Numbered from the stretch's first letter, positions 1-11,098 are shown. The stretch is 64,000 nucleotides of DNA from Tenrec ecaudatus (GCF_050624435.1 NC_134539.1:147847525-147911524), one strand, 5' to 3'. Notes: generated by a model not told the origin, from the sequence alone. Program-made: numbers and translations.

Positions 1-579
1 ATAATTTTAAGGTGAGCAGGGGAATTCTTAGATTTGTCTTTTGTAAAGATCACATTGACAGGGTTGAGAGAGGATTTTGGAGAAATGAGAGGGAATATAG
101 GTGACAGTTCAGATTCCTTTGTCATGAGCCAAGAAAAACATGGTGCCTTACCATGGGATCATGGTATTAGGTGAGGTGCAGAAAAGGACAGAGGTGAGGG
201 ACATTTGTAAGCAGTACAATTTACAAGCCTGGGTGTTGGTTTGAATGTAAACGAATTTGGGAGAAGCTTGGAACAATGCCTCCCAGGTCTCCACTATGAG
301 GATATGGAGACCCATTTATGGACATGGAAATCATTAGAGGGGGAATTGTTTTTATAGATGGGAGGTCCTGAATTCAGTTTGGACATTTTAAGTTTCTCTG
401 ATCATAATACATCAATGGAGCTCTCCTGGATAACTTAATATATTTGTTTGGGGCTTGGGGTTCAGAAGCAAAAGCATATCTAGAGATGTACTTGGAGAAT
501 GGCTAATAAGTATATGGACTTTGAAGTCATGGACGTCTCTGTAGTCATTTGTAAGAAGGGAAAAGGGAGGTAAGATGAG
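1..579. repeat. Ancient mammal-wide repeat, family not assigned (left part)
   Basis: No coding signal. Phrases such as 'ggacattttaagtttctctga' and 'gtacttggagaatggc' resemble an old eutherian interspersed repeat that I remember as containing 'gttaagtttgagatgcc' and 'cagttggatatatgg', but I cannot name the family. The same element seems to resume at 1160-1215 after the LTR. Assignment is from memory of consensus phrases only. Confidence 0.35.
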
Positions 580-1017
580 TGTGGAGGGCTGGAGTCCAAC
601 CTACCAGTCAGGTCTTGGCCTGAGAATGCCTCCTTGGGGGTGTGGCCTTTTGATAAGATTGACAGTGAGAAATTCTTTCTCTCTGGCCCTTTCCCTTACT
701 CCTTGCTGGGACACAGAGGCTGCCTCCAGGGGCAGCCCATGTGAGCTGCTAATTTGGAGAGCCATGTTCCACTGGCCTAGGATCTGTTAGAACATGCACC
801 TACCACCCTGACATCTCCCTGCTTCACCTTTTTGTGGTGATCAGCTTGCAGCCAGGTGAGGCTGAAGAGGCCTCTGGCCAACATCTGGCCCACGGACTTG
901 ATTTGGATTGGGCTTGGACGCCTCCTTGATTTAAAATTACTCCTTGATAAGAAGTTCTTTCTTATCCATCTATGAGTGTCACTGATTTTGTTTCTCTAGA
1001 TAACCCAGCCTAATACA
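580..1017 (+). mobile_element. Solo LTR, ERVL/MLT2-like
   Basis: A 438-bp unit running from TG to CA. Its 3' end reads 'tttctctagataacccagcctaataca', close to the terminal phrase of mammalian ERVL LTRs of the MLT2 type. The flanks are a near-match 5-bp duplication, atgag (575-579) and atgtg (1018-1022). The 5' half is like the LTRs at 22033 and 51075 ('tggagtccaa...caggtc'). No internal retroviral sequence adjoins it, so it is a solo LTR with no coding capacity. Confidence 0.65.
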
Positions 1018-1159
1018 ATGTGTCATTTAATCCAAACCCTGAAGTGCTCTAGCATTTAAGTGATAGGTGGAAGGGAGGAAATCTTCTCCAAGGGATTGAG
1101 AAGAAATAATCTGATACATGTATGGGAAATCAAGGACGCCGAATGTTTTTAGTTAATCT

Positions 1160-1255
1160 AAGGGTTTCAAGAAAGAGCAAGTGGTCAGCTGTGTCACATG
1201 CTGATGATAGTCAAGAAAGAAGTGGCAGGATTCATTCTCATTCCTTTGTGCCAAT
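1160..1255. repeat. Ancient repeat, continuation after LTR
   Basis: 'agcaagtggtcagctgtgtc' followed by 'acatgctgatga' resembles the phrase 'gtggtcaacagtgtcaaatgctgc' of the same old repeat suspected at 1-579. This suggests the LTR at 580-1017 inserted into it. Confidence 0.35.
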
Positions 1256-1261
1256 GAGATG

Positions 1262-1378
1262 CTTGCTGAAGCTCAGAGAGGATTACTTGCTCATGATCAA
1301 GGAGCTACTAAATGATCCGTTTGGAAGTTGGGTTGACATTTGTCGGGCTCTAAAGCTATGATCTTGAACATGGCCTTA
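1262..1378 (+). repeat. MIR/L2-type relic
   Basis: 'agctcagagaggattacttg' and 'ctcatgatcaaggagctac' match the MIR phrase for 'tcagagaggttaagtaacttgcccaaggtcacacagcta'. The following 'gctctaaagctatgatcttgaac' fits the MIR tail. This is a typical Mesozoic SINE relic with heavy divergence. Confidence 0.55.
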
Positions 1379-1391
1379 GTTGCTCATGTAA

Positions 1392-1642
1392 CAGATTGCT
1401 TTTGTTCAGGAGAAAGCAGTTTCTGGAGAATGGCAACATGTTTGGTAAAGCAGCAGGGCTGAAACAGAGGAAGACCCTTGACAAGATGGTTTGACACTGT
1501 GGCTGCCACCATGGGCTTCACCACAAGAACGTCAGTGTGGATGGCACAGGAGTGGGTGGTGTTTTCTTCCATTGCATCTATATATACAAGAGATACACTA
1601 TGTACCTACTGTGAGTTGGAACCAACTCAACAGGCTACCGAT
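1392..1642 (+). mobile_element. RTE LINE, 3'-terminal fragment
   Basis: It carries the 3' end found in all RTE copies here: 'aagacccttgacaagatgg', then 'gacactgtggctgccacc' and the terminal 'gagttggaaccaactcaac'. Equivalent segments lie at 43690-43868, 57800-57990 and 62900-63055. RTE LINEs are typically 5'-truncated, which explains a lone 3' piece. No open reading frame remains. Confidence 0.7.
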
Positions 1643-1689
1643 TTATGTAATAGATGGATTGTGTCTCAACATAAAACCCCAAACCACTG

Positions 1690-1872
1690 CCCTCTAATAG
1701 ATCATAGCTCATAGTTACCCAATACGACAGAGTGAAATTGCTCCTGGGGGTTTCTGAGGCTATGAATCTTTGGGGGAGCAGACACTCCTATTTTTTTACC
1801 TTGGAGTGCTTGGTGGGTTTGAACCTCCAAACCTTACAGTTAGGAGCCAAGTGCTTGACCCACTACTTCTCA
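1690..1872 (-). mobile_element. AfroSINE
   Basis: Read on the minus strand it has the tRNA-like head with the B-box region 'ggaggttcaaacccacc', then 'cctcagaaacccccagg' and a decayed 'gggtaactatgag' tail. This is the order found in the other AfroSINEs of the window. Confidence 0.7.
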
Positions 1873-1875
1873 ATA

Positions 1876-2057
1876 TAACACAAAAGTCCCACAACTGGAC
1901 CAATACACCTCATAATAAATGGGAAAAATTGACGTTTTTAAGAATTTCCTTTTACTTGGATCTACAATCAATGTCTAAGGAAGCAGCAGGCAATAAATCA
2001 AATATATTATGTATTGGGCAAATGTGCCACAAAAGATCTCTTAAAAATGTTCAAAAG
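1876..2057 (+). mobile_element. RTE LINE fragment, left of nested insertion
   Basis: This is the end of the RTE reverse-transcriptase ORF region ('cttttacttggatctacaa', 'gcaaatgtgccacaaaagat'). It breaks at the duplicated target gttcaaaag (2049-2057), and the same RTE resumes at 4164. The frame is broken by stops and small indels. Confidence 0.75.
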
Positions 2058-4163
2058 CACCACACCGAGGCAAATCACTGGGGGAGTGCAGCGGAACAGC
2101 AAGGGAATAGAGTGGCAAGGTCCCCAGGGAATGCTGAAAGTGGACTTTGGGGCCAGGGCGTGGTGCCCCAACAGACTGGACTGGAAAACGCTCCTAAGGG
2201 CCAGCAAAGATCCCTGAACTAACTACAAGCTTTTCTCTTGTGAACTGTTTTGTTCTGTTCTTTTTCAGTGGTTTGTTTTGGTCGTTTTGTTGTCTGGTTA
2301 TATACTGTTGCTTTGTGTTCCTCTGTCTAGTTTTCGTGCATGTTAGTGACTCCACAGGTCTGTCTGAATAGGACAGGCTGGATGAACTATCTGGATGAAA
2401 AACAACGGGACCGAAAGTTCCGGGGGGACTTGGGGTAGGGGGTAGGGGGGGGGTAAGGAAGAGGTGGTAACAAACCCAGGGACAAGGGAAAAACATGGGA
2501 CCCCAAAAGGTAGAGAAGGGGGAGTGGCAGGCCTGGTGAGAAATGATCAAGGGTAAGGTTGCTTAGAGAAGAGGTATACTCTAGCCCAGGTGGCGATGAA
2601 GCATGGTAGTAGGGCAGGAGCAAGGTCAAGGGAGATGGAGGAAAGAGCTAGGAGTCAAAGGGCATTCATGGAGGTCTAGACAAAGACATGTACATGCAAA
2701 TATATATAGGAGGTTGGGGAAATAGATCTTTGTGTCGATATTTATAGGTCAAGTATTAAGGTGGCGGAAGGACCTTGGGCCTCTACTCAAACACTCCCTC
2801 TATGCATGAATACCTTCTTTTATTAAATTGGAACTCTATTATGCTCTCTCTCCCGACACAACGGCTGGAGCCAAAGTGGGTGAACAAGTAAATGTGGTGA
2901 AGAAAGCTGATGGTGCCCGGCTATCAAAAGAGATAGTGACTGGGGTCTTAAAGGCTTGAAGATAAACAAGCGGCCATCTGGCTCAGAAGCAACAAAGTCC
3001 ACATGGAAGAACACACCAGCCTGTGTGATCGAGTGGTCCCAAAGGGATCAGTTACCAGGCATCAAAGAACAAAAAATCATATCATTGACTGCACACCTCC
3101 ATGATAGGATCGCTGAAGACAAATGGGTGCACAAGCAAATGTGGTGAAGAAAGCTGATGGTGCCCGGCTATCAAAAGAGATAGTGTCTGGGGTCTTAAAG
3201 GCTTGAAGGTGAACAAGCGGCCATCTCGCTCAAAAACAAATAAGTCCACATGGAAGAAGCACACCGGCCAGTGCGATCACGAGGTGCCCAAGGGACCAGA
3301 TATAAGGCATCATGCAAAAAAAAAAAAAGATATAAGTGTGTGTATGTATGTGTATATATGTGTATATGTATATTTGTATGTGTACATATATATTATATTA
3401 AATGAAGGGGGAAGTGCAGAGTGGAGACCCAAGGCCCAAGTGTCGGCCAATGGAGATCCCCTCATAGAGGGGCTTAGGAGAGGAGATGGGTTAATTAGGG
3501 TGTGAGGTAGTATCGATGAAGAACACAGCTTTCCCCCAGATCCTGGATGCTTCCTCCCCCCAACTACCATGATCCGAATTCTACCTTGCAGGGCTGGATA
3601 GGACAGAGGCTGTACACTGATACATATGAGGGTTGGAGGTACAGGGAATCCAGGGTGGATGATACCTTCAGGACCAAGGGCGTGAGGGACGATGCTGGGA
3701 GAATGGAGGGTGAGTGGGTTGGAAAGGGGGAACTGATTACAAGGAGCCACATGTGACCTCTTCCCTGGGAGAGGGACAGCAGAGAAGGGGGGAAGGGAGA
3801 CCCCGAATAGGGCAAGATATGACAAAATAACGAGGTATAAATTACCAAGGGCATATGAGGGAGGGGGGAAAGGGGAGGGAAGGGGGGGGAAAGAGGACCT
3901 GATGCAAGGGGCTTAAGTGGAGAGCAAATGCCTTGAGAAGGATTGGGGCAGGGAATGTATGGATGTGCTTTATACAATTGATGTATGTATATGTATGGAT
4001 TGTGGTAAGAGTTGTTGGAGTCCCTAATAAAATGTAAAAGAAGAAAAGAGAAAAAAATGATTAGGGCAAAGACTGTACAGATATGCTTTATACAATTGAT
4101 GTATGTATATATATGAACTGTGAAAAGAATTGTATCAGCCCCAATAAATTGTTAAAAAAAAAA
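2058..4163 (+). mobile_element. L1-like ORF-less retroelement, copy A (tandem-module subfamily)
   Basis: A 2106-bp insertion flanked by a 9-bp duplication, gttcaaaag at 2049-2057 and 4164-4172, inside an RTE element. It ends in 'ccaataaattgtt' plus an A-tail, as expected for L1 machinery. A 'gaagaaagctgatggtg' module of about 240 bp occurs twice (about 2890-3128 and 3129-3315). An A-run and TG/TA microsatellite follow (3316-3397), and a G-rich polypurine tract lies at 3857-3897. Two successive 3' ends are present, one near 4034 and a second at 4066-4163. No sense-strand ORF is recognisable; the long frames across it are antisense accidents. It is a near twin of the inverted copy at 23241-25526. 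Confidence 0.8.
3316..3397 (+). repeat. A-run and TG/TA microsatellite inside L1-like copy A
   Basis: Thirteen As are followed by an imperfect (tgta)n/(tata)n stretch. The inverted sister copy has the matching microsatellite at 24007-24074, so it belongs to the subfamily rather than arising locally. Confidence 0.85.
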
Positions 4164-4640
4164 GTTCAAAAGGAAAGCCTTATGTACTAAAGTATGCCTG
4201 ACCCAAGCCATGATATTTTCCATTGCTTCATATGCATGTGAAAACAATAATGAATAAGGAAGACTGAAGAAGTAATGCCTTTGAATTATTGTCAGGGCAA
4301 ATAATCTTACATATCCCATGGACTTCCAGAAGAACAAGCAAGTATATTTTGGAAGAAGCTTAGCCAGAAGGCTCTTTCAGAGCAGGGATAGCAAGACTTC
4401 ATCACATGTACTTTGAACATGTTCTCAGGGGGGACCTGACCCCGAAGAAGAACATTGTGCTTGGGACAGCGGAGGGGCAGTGAAAAAAGAGGAAGACTTT
4501 CATTGAAATGGGTTGACACCTGGCTGCAGCAATGGGATCAACACTCGCAATGATTGTGAGGTGGCGCAGACCAGGCAGTGTTTCCCCCTACTGTCCGTTG
4601 GGTCTCTATAAACATCTACTGGGGATAAACTGATGAACAA
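4164..4640 (+). mobile_element. RTE LINE fragment, right of nested insertion
   Basis: It continues the RTE interrupted at 2057: 'gcctgacccaagccatgatattttcc' leads on to the 3' region with 'actttgaacatgttctcagg' and 'cattgtgcttgggacagcgg'. This is the RTE 3' untranslated end, with no coding potential. Confidence 0.75.
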
Positions 4641-4740
4641 AGTCGACATGATCCAGAACCCATACTCATTCCATTTCAGGTTGGTCCAGACTGAAGGGCG
4701 CAATTGATAGTGAATAGGACAGATTGTATGCGTGTTTTCC

Positions 4741-5395
4741 TTCTTTTTAAAAATCATTTTATTGGGGGCTCATACAACTCTTATCACAATCCATACACAC
4801 ATCCATTGTGTCAAGCACTTTTGTACATTTTCCCCTCATAATTCTCAAAAAATTTGCTTTCTACTTGAGCCCTTGCTATCAGCTCCTCATTTTTCCTCCT
4901 CCCTCCCCGCTCCACCCTCCACCATGGACCCTTGATAATTTAGAAATTATTATTATTTTGTCATATCTTACACCATCTGATGTCACCTTTCACCCATGTG
5001 AAGCACATCCTGGCTCATCAAGCCCTGAGGACAAATTTCCTGCTCACAGCAGCAATGCACAGAGACGACCACAGGGCTGGCCTCACCATGGGACACAGCG
5101 TTCCTCACTGATCCATAGCACCATGCAGGACAACACTAGAGACACACGCACATGATGGGAATTGTGTCTGTCCTGAGCCCACTATGCAGAAGCCAGCCAC
5201 TGGGGAATGCAGCAGAACAACAGGGGGAGCAGAGCAATGAAGTCCCCAAAGATAGATGTGGGGCCAGGGCATGGCACCCATCAGACTCGAGTGGAAAGCA
5301 CTCGTAAAGGACAAATAGACCTTGAACTATTTATAGGGTTTTGTTGTAGTGTTGTAGCAGTGCATCTGTTTTCTATTGTGTTATTGGCTGATGCC
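4741..5395 (-). mobile_element. L1-like retroelement with 5' inversion
   Basis: 4741 to about 5010 is the last 270 bp of the L1-like family in minus orientation ('atcattttattgggggctcat' reading in from its tail). From about 5010 the sequence switches to plus orientation and matches the family's 5' part: compare 'gaatgcagcagaacaacagg' with 'gagtgcagcggaacagcaag' in copy A. About 1.6 kb between the two parts is missing. This is the arrangement left by twin-primed L1 insertion. A short 'tgttttc' occurs at both edges but is too weak to prove a target duplication. Confidence 0.65.
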
Positions 5396-6575
5396 ATTCT
5401 GTAGGTTGTTAATATCCAATTCCCCAAATGTAGTCTTGAGGTTGTCTCTAAATTCAAGTGAGCTATATTTGAAGTAGCCCATTGGTTTTCTTGGACTTGT
5501 TTTTCTTCAGCTTCAATTTGAACTTACATATGCAGAACTGATGGGCTGTTCTGCATTCATCCCCTGGCTTTGTTCTGATTGATGATTTGAGGTTCCCCAG
5601 GATCTGTCTTCACAGATGTAGTTTATTTGATTCCTGCATGTTCCCTCCAAGGAGTCCACTTGGGGGTCACTGCTTAAGTTGTTGAGAATAATGGTTTGCA
5701 CTGAATAAATCTTGAGCATTTGCAGAGTTATATCTGGTGTCATTTCTATCACCAAGGCCGTGTTTTCCAGGAACATATTCTTTGCCTTGATTTCTGACTT
5801 TCTTACTCCAATTACAGCAATCCGTGCATCTTCGTTGTGGATTTGATCAATTTTAAACAGCAGAAGTTGGTAAAAAAAATACTTAGTTTCTTCTTCACTG
5901 ACATTAATGGTTGGCGTGTAAGTTAATCATCATATTAAATGATATGTATTACAGGTGCATGATTATTATCTTATTACTGACAGTGTTTTATGTCAGGATA
6001 GGTCTTGACATTTTCTTTTTCATGGCAAATACTACACCCTTCCTCTTTGATTTGTCATTCCTAACATAGAAGGTCACACATTTTTCCAAGTCAAATGGCC
6101 AATCTCAGAGTGTTCATGCCTAGGACATTGGTCATTATGCATTCATTTCGTTTTTGAAGACTTCCAATTTTCTTAGAGTCACACTTTTTATTCTCCGTGG
6201 TATAATCAGGAAAGAATGTTTTCAGATGTTCAGACTATTCAAAATGATAGTCTTGAAAGCCTGATTGCATCCATGCTGCTACGGTTGACTCTCCTGTGAC
6301 CAGGGATTTCATCCCAAACCGTGCCTTCCAACTGGAGGGACCAGCTTATGACACTGTCTTAAACAACATTCTGCTGTAATTCATAAAGTTTTCACTGGCC
6401 AAATTTTTTGAGAAGTAGATAACCAGGTCCTTTTTCCTAGTCTCTCTTAGTCTGGAAGCTCTGTTGACATCTGTCCAGCATTGGTGACCCTGATAATATT
6501 GGAAATACTGGTGGCATTGCTTCCAGTATCACAGCCACACGCAAACCACAATGGTACAGTAAACTGTCGAGTGGC
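5385..6575 (-). mobile_element. RTE LINE, 5' half (endonuclease region)
   Basis: An antisense RTE relic covering the 5' region and apurinic-type endonuclease. A minus-strand frame at 5513-5776 keeps the family motif NQINYIC, corresponding to the NQIDYI motif of BovB/RTE endonucleases. The element's 5' end lies near 6575 ('cacacgcaaaccacaatgg'), sharing its terminus with the copies ending near 31270 and 39245. The ORF is interrupted by stops and frameshifts. Confidence 0.75.
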
Positions 6576-6639
6576 ATTTTCTCTTGCGGTAACTATGATG
6601 AATCATCACAACATAATAGCAATTTTATGAGCCAGCTCC

Positions 6640-7270
6640 CTACTCACTGTTACTATTGTCTCACAGTTCTGTAAGTCAGAAGCATTGGTCCCCATCTGGC
6701 CAGTCTTTAGATTCTCACAGTACTAAAATAAAAAGAAGAGATAGCCTGATAAGATCTGGAAACTCCTTATATACTAACTTCTATCTCCACTCTGGGGAGG
6801 AAATAAGTTCAAAGCTCACTTCCGGTTTGTTTGTTTTTGGCAGAATCCAGTTCTTTGCCGTTCGCTGATTGAGACCCTCATTGGCTGTTATCAATCAGCC
6901 CAGGATCATTATCATCTTTTTGAGGTGTCAGCTTACCACTGGCTTGCTCATAGGACTGCTTATAAAGTCTCAGCTTATTCTTTCAAGGTGGTAGCAGGAT
7001 CCCTCACATGAAAGCTCTTTTAAGCTTCAGATCTTCCTGATTTCTCTACTGTGACCAGTCAGAGAAGATACTTTTCTTAAGAGACTCCTATGATTAGTTT
7101 AGACCCACGCAGAGAATCTTTCCCGTTTTCAAACAACCTGATGTAATTGTGAGAGTCGTAGCTCATCATATTGACAGATTCCACCCCCATTCAGAGAGAA
7201 TGGGATTGTCCAAGGGTGCTGGGCATTGAGGGGAGTGTCAGTATTAGAATCTTGTCCAGCACCCAGCTAC
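6640..7270. repeat. Ancient eutherian repeat, family not assigned
   Basis: Phrases such as 'agttctttgccgttcgctga', 'tgatgtaattgtgagagtcg' and 'ttccacccccattcagaga' match, with heavy divergence, an old dispersed eutherian repeat I remember ('agttccttgccatctgctg', 'gtaatcatgggagtga'). It is not coding. I cannot say whether it is LINE or LTR derived. Confidence 0.4.
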
Positions 7271-8265
7271 AATGCCTTGATGGTTCCTACTGTCTAAGAT
7301 AACGAATTCTGCCCGTTAGCAGTTTTATTGTCTGAGAGAGATGAATGGATGTGGATGACCAGGTTGACTGGACAGTCATACAGTAAATGTCAGAGAAAAC
7401 TCTGGTTTCCTTCTCTGGGAACCAACCTCCAAAGTGGAAAAATCTCGTAAGGTTCAGCAGCAAAGGGGATGGGCTTACTTCCCCAAGACACCACAGATGG
7501 GAGGCTCGGCTGCCTTTCTGGGAAGAGGGATTGCTCTGGTCTTCATGGAAGGCCACCCAGGAGGAAGCCGATCCCTGTGGGAACCTGGAGAAACACGGCA
7601 ACTCCATGAAACAGGATCAAGTTCAACCACAACTGCCCTGCTGCCTCCCCCAGAGAGATTAAGACAGACCACTGTCCAAAGAGCAAGTGATTCGGCGTCT
7701 GGTCACTGGTGGGGTGAACTGATGGTCTAGAGCTGAGCCATCCCAGGGGCATGCTGCCCAAGCTCCCAGCAAGTCCACGGCTTGCTGATTTCTGAGCCCT
7801 AGAAAGATACCCTTTCTTTGGAGAAAGGCAAGGAAGAGGGAGTTGGGTATGGACAATGGGATTCAGGGGGCTCCTAGCCTTCAAAAAACTGAGGGGCTGG
7901 AGTCTTGGCCTTCAGAGTTTCAAGTCTTTCAAAAGGCAAGAGACACGTCGGTTGAAATGAATGGAAAGCTTCTGACAAGCATACTGTGAGCTATGAAATT
8001 ACAAACAGACCTGGCACGCTTACCCAAGAACCCGGCAGACTCGGAGTATCGTCTTGCTGTTGTAAGTCATGGGACAGCAGGCACTGGCCTCCCTGGAATG
8101 GGCCTTGGCATTCAGAAAATCATCATCTGCCTTTTCTTGGCCAGTGCAGACCCCCAGGGAGTGACTTTGTTGTCGCGTCTGTAGCCAGCGTTCCTTGTAG
8201 TCTGCAGGAATTGTGCAGCAGTCCTGGAGAATGGAGAGAGGGGGATATTCTGAGAAAGAGGGTTC
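7271..8265. other. Unassigned single-copy-looking DNA
   Basis: No repeat family is recognised. Several short frames overlap on both strands (about 65-113 codons), but none shows a known domain, a matching splice pattern or a polyadenylation context. GC is somewhat higher than in the neighbouring regions. Confidence 0.4.
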
Positions 8266-8269
8266 AAGT

Positions 8270-8435
8270 TAGACAGTCAGGGTGAGCTCAAACCCTTATT
8301 CTACCAACTGTGCCCAGGAAGGACTTGGGGTATGTTATGGTTTTATTTTCAGCAACCTCTAGTTAACTTCTCTGAGCCCCAGGTCCTCATCTGTAATTAG
8401 GAAGCAAATAATATCAATAGGCTAAGAAAATCATC
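8270..8435 (-). repeat. MIR relic
   Basis: 'agttaacttctctgagcccc' and 'aggtcctcatctgtaattag' match the MIR phrase 'cttctctgagcctcagtttcctcatctgtaaaatgg'. Strand is given relative to the usual MIR orientation and is tentative. Confidence 0.6.
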
Positions 8436-8489
8436 GTGAAATAAGAAACCAATGCCTAAACTGTAGAGATGCTGGCCTGCGAATGGACA

Positions 8490-8572
8490 GTCCGGTATAT
8501 TCTGAGGCACACTGGCTCACCATGAGTTGAAACCGACTTCACAGCACCTGACAACAATATGTTAGGACATGA
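8490..8572 (+). mobile_element. RTE 3'-tail fragment
   Basis: 'ccatgagttgaaaccgactt' and 'cacagcacctgacaacaat' are the terminal phrase of RTE elements in this window (compare 57940-57975). It may instead be a short SINE that borrowed the RTE tail. Confidence 0.6.
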
Positions 8573-9165
8573 AACTGACATAGAGTCAGTATCCAGTACA
8601 TTGAAGTAAGGAGTGTGCATTGTAGATAGTACCTCATGTTAGGTGAAGAGGGCGTGCTGGCTGCCTACTCGATTGTTCCTCCCACCTTCTTTGGAGTGGA
8701 TGAGTCTGTCTCCCACTACATGAAGAAGATCAAGACTTGCTTGGTTAGCTTCTTTTACAGCCTGCCTTGGATCAAGCCTGCAGTGGACCAGATACAGCCA
8801 TCCTCGAAGGGAAGACAGCCCTGACCTGCAGCAGAAGGCCACAAAGAAAGGGAAGGGTGGCAGAAAGTCCCTTGGTGGCATTTGGTGGCATTGTAAAGAT
8901 GCTAGACGAATTCTGGAACGTCTTCCCAGCACACATCAGGGTAATCTGGACTGTGCTGAGCACAAGAACCATAACTTTTAGTGGCTGGTTGTAACACTGG
9001 TTCATTTCCTGCTCGTACTATGTGCACTGGGTGAGTCAGTGAGAGAATTTGCTCCATGCCTCTTCATTCTGAAAGACTAAATCACTGTGTCGGAAACATC
9101 ACAGATGAGTGTGACAGAAGAAACAAAAGCAATGGAGAGTTGACTCATCCTTTAAATTGTAGTCT
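8573..9165. other. Unassigned DNA
   Basis: I see no recognisable repeat or gene. Two overlapping frames (8639-8932 minus, 8767-8994 plus) have no recognisable domain. Confidence 0.4.
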
Positions 9166-10020
9166 TAAAAAAATCATTTATTGGGGGCTTGTACAATTCT
9201 TATCACAATCCATCCATCCATCCATTGGGTCAAGCACATTTGTACATTTATTGCCATCGTCATTCTCAAAACATTTGCTTTCTACTTGAGCCCTTAATAT
9301 CAGCTTCTCATTTTCCCCCTCCCTCCCTAAGTCCCCCACCCTCATGAACCCTTCATAATTCATAAATTATTATTATTTTGTCATATCTTACACTTCACCC
9401 ACTTTTCTGTTGTCCATACCCCAGGGAGGAGGTTATATGTAGATCCTTGTAATAGGTTCCCCCTTTCTACCCCACTTTCCCTCCACCCTCCAGGTGGAGG
9501 TATCACCACTTTCACCATTGGTCCTGAAGGGGTCATCTGATCTGGATTCCTAGTGTTTCCAGTTCCCATCTGTACCAATGTACATCCTCTGGTCTAGCCA
9601 GATTTGTAAGATAGAATTGGGAACATGATAGTGGGGAGAGGAAGCATTTAGGAACCAGAGGAAAGTTGTATGTTTCATCGTTGCTACCCTGCACCCCGAC
9701 TGACTCATCTCCCCTCCGCAACCATTCAGTAAGGAGGTGTTCAGTTACTTACATGTGGACTTTGGCTCTCTGCTCTGCACTCCTCCTCATTTACAACAAT
9801 ATGATTTTTTGTTCTTTGATGCCTGATACCTGATCCCTTTGACACCTTGTGGTCACACAGGCTGGTGTACTTCTTCTATGTGGGCTTTGTTGCTTCTGAT
9901 CTAGAAGGCCACTTGTTTATCTTCAAGCCTTTGAGATCCCAGACACTGTATCTTTTGATAGCCGGGCACCATCAGATTTCTTCACCACATTTGCTTATGC
10001 ACCCGCTTTGTCTTAGCTCT
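9166..10020 (-). mobile_element. L1-like retroelement copy
   Basis: It starts on its A-tail side with 'aaaaatcatttattgggggc' and runs through the usual order to 'gtttatcttcaagcctttga', 'gatagccgggcaccatcag' and 'ttgcttatgcacccgctttg'. It has a single copy of the module that is doubled in copies A and B. It is 5'-truncated with no ORF. I could not define a convincing target duplication. Confidence 0.75.
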
Positions 10021-10107
10021 AGTTTGTCCTCATCTAATCCATAGAGGGGTGTTGTTTTGTTTTTTATTAAAAAAATCATTAGCTAGTTGCTGTGCAACAA
10101 ATATAGG

Positions 10108-10312
10108 CAGTTTGGTGGTGTAGTGGGTTAAGCAATGGGTTGCTATCCAGAAGATTCATGGTTCAAATACAAGAGCCATTCTGCTAATGAAAAGTGAGGC
10201 TGTCTCCTTCTGTAAAGAGTTATAGCCTCTGAAACCCTAAGGAGTAGGTTTACTCTGTCCTGTAGGCTCACTATAATTTGGAATAGAGTAGAAGGCAATC
10301 AGTAGGTTTTCG
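10108..10312 (+). mobile_element. AfroSINE
   Basis: Head 'tttggtggtgtagtgggtta', B-box-like 'tggttcaaata', middle 'cctctgaaaccctaaggag' and tail 'ctcactataatttggaata' occur in the standard order. Confidence 0.75.
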
Positions 10313-10912
10313 GTGTCCTAAATAGCCCTGAACTTTAATGGTCTACTAATGCACAGGTGTTTGGTCTGTACTGGTGTGGCTGGGAACAGGTAGGATTGCC
10401 AATGCTTGGCACCACCCATACACTGAATTCAAGTCCGCTCTATGTACTTCCTTCCTTTGGGGTCAGCTGCTACCTGGCCTACATTCTTCCAATGGCTGAA
10501 GGATAATACTCATGACAGCCAACCAATCATAAAAGCATTTTTAATATCTCTTTTAGTGTCACAGTAGCTAATATTCCATTAATTGGTGAATTCAAGTCAC
10601 CTGGTCAAACCTGAAGGCAAAGTGACAGGTGTGAATATGCTGCTTTCTGAACTGAGAGTCAGCACAAAGTCAGGAACCAAAGTGTGTTGGTATTAATTTT
10701 AACACAAGCAGGGGGGTAAAAAGGCAGTGATACAGGCAGTCCCTGGAATATGAATGTGATTTTCGATCTTTTAGAATTTGTAGGTCATTTGGAACAGATC
10801 AATCGTCAGCCTTCCTTTGGTGCAAGAGACCATGTAACCCTGCTCGCAGTACGGTTTTTGTGGCTATTTCTTCAGAAGTGGACAGCCTAGTCCTCCTTTT
10901 GTGTGTGAGGTA
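10313..10912. other. Unassigned DNA
   Basis: Nothing recognisable in about 600 bp on either strand. Confidence 0.4.
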
Positions 10913-10913
10913 G

Positions 10914-11098
10914 GAGCCCTGGCGGCACTCTCTAGTCAGGCTTGGACTTCTAACTGCAAGGTCAGGGGGTTCAAAACCCACCAGCTGCTCCTCGGGAGTC
11001 GGATGAATTTGTCAGCTCCTGTAAAGGTTTACAAATTCTCAGAGGCCCTATATTGTGTTAATATGAATTGGAATTGACTCAATGGCAAGTTTTTGTTC
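10914..11098 (+). mobile_element. AfroSINE
   Basis: It has a well-preserved head 'gagccctggcggcac', B-box region 'gggttcaaaacccaccag' and tail 'gaattggaattgactcaatgg'. It is the clearest AfroSINE head in the left third of the window. Confidence 0.85.

Noticed and set aside
1770-2222. 150-codon open frame with a plausible length
   Set aside because: It crosses from an AfroSINE through an RTE fragment into an L1-like insertion, so it is a chance frame spanning three repeats.
7287-7884. Several overlapping open frames of about 65-113 codons in a higher-GC unique region, considered as an exon
   Set aside because: Frames occur on both strands at once, none shows a domain I recognise, and no convincing splice pair is seen. 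Left as unassigned DNA.
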